Below are positions 61,598 to 64,000 of a stretch of DNA of 64,000 nucleotides, piece after piece. The stretch covers positions 1 to 64,000 of the forward strand of contig NZ_QEOL01000011.1 of assembly GCF_003096715.1 (NCBI RefSeq), written 5' to 3'. A program made the position numbers and the translations under genes. Origin of the DNA: Paraburkholderia silvatlantica. Its GTDB lineage: Bacteria; Pseudomonadota; Gammaproteobacteria; Burkholderiales; Burkholderiaceae. The notes beneath the pieces are model-generated. The model was not told the origin of the DNA. It did no database searches and saw nothing but the letters and a program-made list of their open reading frames with translations. Each line of letters opens with the position of its first letter. Positions within the stretch are counted from its first letter, which is position 1.

Positions 61598-62794
61598 ATG
61601 ACTGCGTCGACACGTCGAAGCCAGCCAGCGGAAGACGAGATCCTCTCTTCCGGGACAACGGTTTGCGAAACCGGACCCGGCACCCGGCTCGAACGCCCAG
61701 TGGTCTTCTACGTGCAGCCGTTGATCGCGCGCTATCGCATCGAAGTCATCGAGTCGCTCAACCGACTTTTCACTGTCAAGGTGTTTGCGTGCTCCAAGGG
61801 AGTCGAGGCCAACGGCTTTTCGCGCGAGAAGCCCGAGTGCGACGAGTTCGTCGAAACGCGTATCGCGAGTCTCGCGGGTCTGCCCTCGCGGCGCATTCGC
61901 ATGCAAAGCCGCGTGCTGAGCCACATCGTTTTCGAACGTCCCGATGCAGTCCTGATCTTTGCAGACGTTCGCTATCTGTCGCTGTGGCTTGCGCTCCTCG
62001 CCGGACGCGTGATGCGCGTGCCCGTGCTGATTCACGGCCAGGGGCTCTACCGGCACGAGAGCGCGGGGCTCATGCGCACGGTCTGCTACCGCCTTGCAGT
62101 CGCGCTCGCCGTGCGCTACGTCTGCTATACCGAGGCTTCGCGGCGCTCGCTCGTCGCGATCGGCTGCCCGCTCGCGAAGCTTGTCGTCGCGAACAACGCA
62201 CTCACGGTCTCGTGCGGTGTGGAGCCCGCCACCAAGACGGGCGCCGAGAGCGGCGTGCTCTTCATCGGCAGGCTGCGCGAAGGCTCGGAGATCGAACCGC
62301 TCATCGACGTGGTCGGGCAGCTTCATGCCGAAGGCAACGACATCACGCTGCACGTGATCGGCGACGGCGAGCACGGCGAGCGCCTGAAGCGCAAATACAG
62401 CGATCGCAGCTACGTGGTCTGGTATGGCGCGGTGTTCGACGACGACGCCATCGCGACCATCAGCCGGCGCTGCCGCGTAGGCTGCTATCCGGGCTCGGCG
62501 GGCTTGAGCGTCGTGCACATGTTCGCGTTGAGCCTGCCGCCCGTCGTGCACGACCGGCTGCCGCTGCACATGGGGCCGGAGCCGGGCTATGTCGAGGACG
62601 GCCGCACCGGCTTTTTCTTCGGGCGCGACGGCGGCACACAGGCGCTCGGCGCCACACTGCGGCGCATCTGGTCCATGCCGCCCGGCGAAATGCGCGCAGC
62701 CGCGGCCGCCGCGCACGCGGTGTACTGCCAGCTCAACTCGCCTACGCTCGGACATCAGCTCGCCGAGATCGTCGAAGCGGCGCTGCGGGCGTGA
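61598..62794 (+). CDS. GT4-like glycosyltransferase
   Basis: This 398-residue GT-B protein has the two-domain layout of family 4 enzymes: an N-terminal acceptor domain (PVVFYVQPLIARYRIEVIES) and a C-terminal donor domain (GVLFIGRLREGSEIEPLIDV, then HVIGDGEHGERLKRKYSDR). The usual E-x7-E region is replaced by VGCYPGSAGLSVVHMFALSL and DGRTGFFFG. It likely builds a surface polysaccharide. It is divergent from the GT2 gene and converges on the flippase, suggesting one polysaccharide locus. Confidence 0.82.
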   Translation: MTASTRRSQPAEDEILSSGTTVCETGPGTRLERPVVFYVQPLIARYRIEVIESLNRLFTVKVFACSKGVEANGFSREKPECDEFVETRIASLAGLPSRRIRMQSRVLSHIVFERPDAVLIFADVRYLSLWLALLAGRVMRVPVLIHGQGLYRHESAGLMRTVCYRLAVALAVRYVCYTEASRRSLVAIGCPLAKLVVANNALTVSCGVEPATKTGAESGVLFIGRLREGSEIEPLIDVVGQLHAEGNDITLHVIGDGEHGERLKRKYSDRSYVVWYGAVFDDDAIATISRRCRVGCYPGSAGLSVVHMFALSLPPVVHDRLPLHMGPEPGYVEDGRTGFFFGRDGGTQALGATLRRIWSMPPGEMRAAAAAAHAVYCQLNSPTLGHQLAEIVEAALRA

Positions 62795-62846
62795 ATCGCC
62801 GCTTCAATCCCGCTTCAATCCCGCTCGCCCGCCTTTGCACGCCGGC

Positions 62847-64000
62847 CTATTTCTGCCGCGAGACGCGATACAGCATCCACGCCGCGCACGAGGACAGCCC
62901 GAAGGTCATCGACCATGCCACACCCGTCACACCGAACATATGCAAGGAAGGCGGCACGGACACCACGAGCGCCACGACCTGGAGCAGCGATGCAACCGTG
63001 ACGGCACGCGCGTCGCCCACCGCGCGCAGATACGAGGCGAGCACCGAATTCAGCGCGCTGATCGCCATGTTGATGACGAAGATGCGAAAGAGCGGCACGG
63101 CCGACAGCCACGCGGCGCCGAGCACGAGCGAAAAGAGCGGCTCTGCGGCGAAGCGCAGCACGATCACCACGCACGCGAGCCCCGCCACGGCCGCGATGAG
63201 ATACAGCCGGAACAGGCGCGCGGCCGATTGCGGCCCGCCACGATGATGCGCGGCGAAGGTGGGGAAGAGATACTGCGACAGCGCGAGCGCGGCGTCGGCG
63301 AGCAGCATTTGCGCGAGCTTCGAGGACATCTGCCAGGCGCCGAGCTGCGTCGGCCCGAGCAGCTTGCCCACCACCACCTTGTCGAACTGGTTGGTGATGA
63401 GAATGATCACGCTGCTCGCCCAGATCCAGCGGCTGAACCCTACGTAATGGCCGATGCCCGACCAGCGCAGCCGGATCGGCGGACGCGGCGAGAGCGCGAT
63501 CCACGTGACGACGCTCTTGAAGGCCTCGCCGATCATCATGCCGAGCAGCAGCGAGTACGGGCCCGCGCCAGCGAGTGCGAGCGCAATGCCGAAGCCGCAG
63601 TCAAGGCACGAGGACGAGATTTCGATCGCCGCAATATGCTGGAAATGGCGCTCGCGCTGCGTGATGAAATACGCGGGCGAGGCGAGCCCGCGCAAGAGCG
63701 GGAGCAGCGCGGCGAGCTGGACGAGGCCGATCGCGCCGCCCAGGTGGAACTGCGCGTCCATGAGCGGCGCACTCGCCACGAGCAGCAGACCGATCAGCAG
63801 GCCGCGCGTCGCGAGCGTCGTCCAGACGGCGCCGGCCTCCGCGCGCGTTGGCGACGACTGGCCCTGTATGACGGCTTGCGCGAGCCCGGTATCGGAGAGC
63901 GCTTCGGCAATCGCGACCGCGAGCAGCGCGACGCTCGCGAGACCGATTGCCGACGGCCCGAGAATGCGCCCGATCACGAGGAACTTGACGGCGACGAGGC
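62847..64000 (-). CDS. Polysaccharide flippase (Wzx/MOP), 5' end outside
   Basis: At least 383 residues of a membrane protein of the oligosaccharide-flippase (MOP) family are present; the frame continues past the window edge. The visible part begins AVKFLVIGRILGPSAIGLAS, the usual second-helix region, and has about 11 helices. Sequences such as FVINMAISALNSVLASYLRA fit the family. It would move lipid-linked sugar units across the inner membrane. The upstream start and any operon partners are outside the window. Confidence 0.85.
   Translation of the reverse strand, partial: LVAVKFLVIGRILGPSAIGLASVALLAVAIAEALSDTGLAQAVIQGQSSPTRAEAGAVWTTLATRGLLIGLLLVASAPLMDAQFHLGGAIGLVQLAALLPLLRGLASPAYFITQRERHFQHIAAIEISSSCLDCGFGIALALAGAGPYSLLLGMMIGEAFKSVVTWIALSPRPPIRLRWSGIGHYVGFSRWIWASSVIILITNQFDKVVVGKLLGPTQLGAWQMSSKLAQMLLADAALALSQYLFPTFAAHHRGGPQSAARLFRLYLIAAVAGLACVVIVLRFAAEPLFSLVLGAAWLSAVPLFRIFVINMAISALNSVLASYLRAVGDARAVTVASLLQVVALVVSVPPSLHMFGVTGVAWSMTFGLSSCAAWMLYRVSRQK

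Overview
The window is high-GC and reads as the chromosome of a Burkholderiaceae bacterium, most likely Paraburkholderia or a close relative. The main reason is the housekeeping block grpE-dnaK-dnaJ-pabBC, hslR-hemH-hrcA, nadK-recN, glnE, yhdP, nitrilase, tldD and aroG, together with an ESPR-type autotransporter and an oxalate cluster. The species call is inference; no rRNA or tRNA gene was seen.

Region 1 (1-4300) is a patchwork of accessory DNA. It holds remnants of an IS21 helper gene and two IS6-family transposases, one of them split by a 149-nt insert with intron-like ends. It also holds two PIN-domain toxin-antitoxin pairs, a frameshifted lipoprotein gene and a truncated DMT transporter. 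Region 2 (4300-14900) has a divergent response regulator and hybrid histidine kinase, an 1800-residue autotransporter with seven 66-residue tandem repeats, and an unrecognised 772-residue protein with a hydrophobic helical hairpin. Region 3 (14900-22600) carries a TacAT-like toxin-antitoxin pair with a palindromic operator, a three-gene cluster (MBL hydrolase, tautomerase, EthD-like) opposite a LysR regulator, an SDR/LysR divergent pair and several gene remnants.

Region 4 (22300-35700), all on the minus strand, combines oxalate catabolism (frc, oxc, a second CoA-transferase, DUF1275, MFS carrier) with a low-oxygen electron-transfer set (GltD-like flavoprotein, NifJ, DHODH-like protein, truncated lactate dehydrogenase). 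A perfect FNR-type box sits at class II spacing upstream of frc. This suggests that oxalate use, and perhaps pyruvate:flavodoxin chemistry, is induced when oxygen is low.

Region 5 (35700-60300) is the conserved core. Two sigma-32-like promoters with identical 14-nt spacers precede grpE and dnaK. aroG is preceded by a 22-codon leader peptide carrying nine aromatic codons and then a strong intrinsic terminator, which looks like a ribosome-mediated attenuator for DAHP synthase. Region 6 (60285-64000) begins a surface-polysaccharide locus with two glycosyltransferases and a flippase cut by the window edge.
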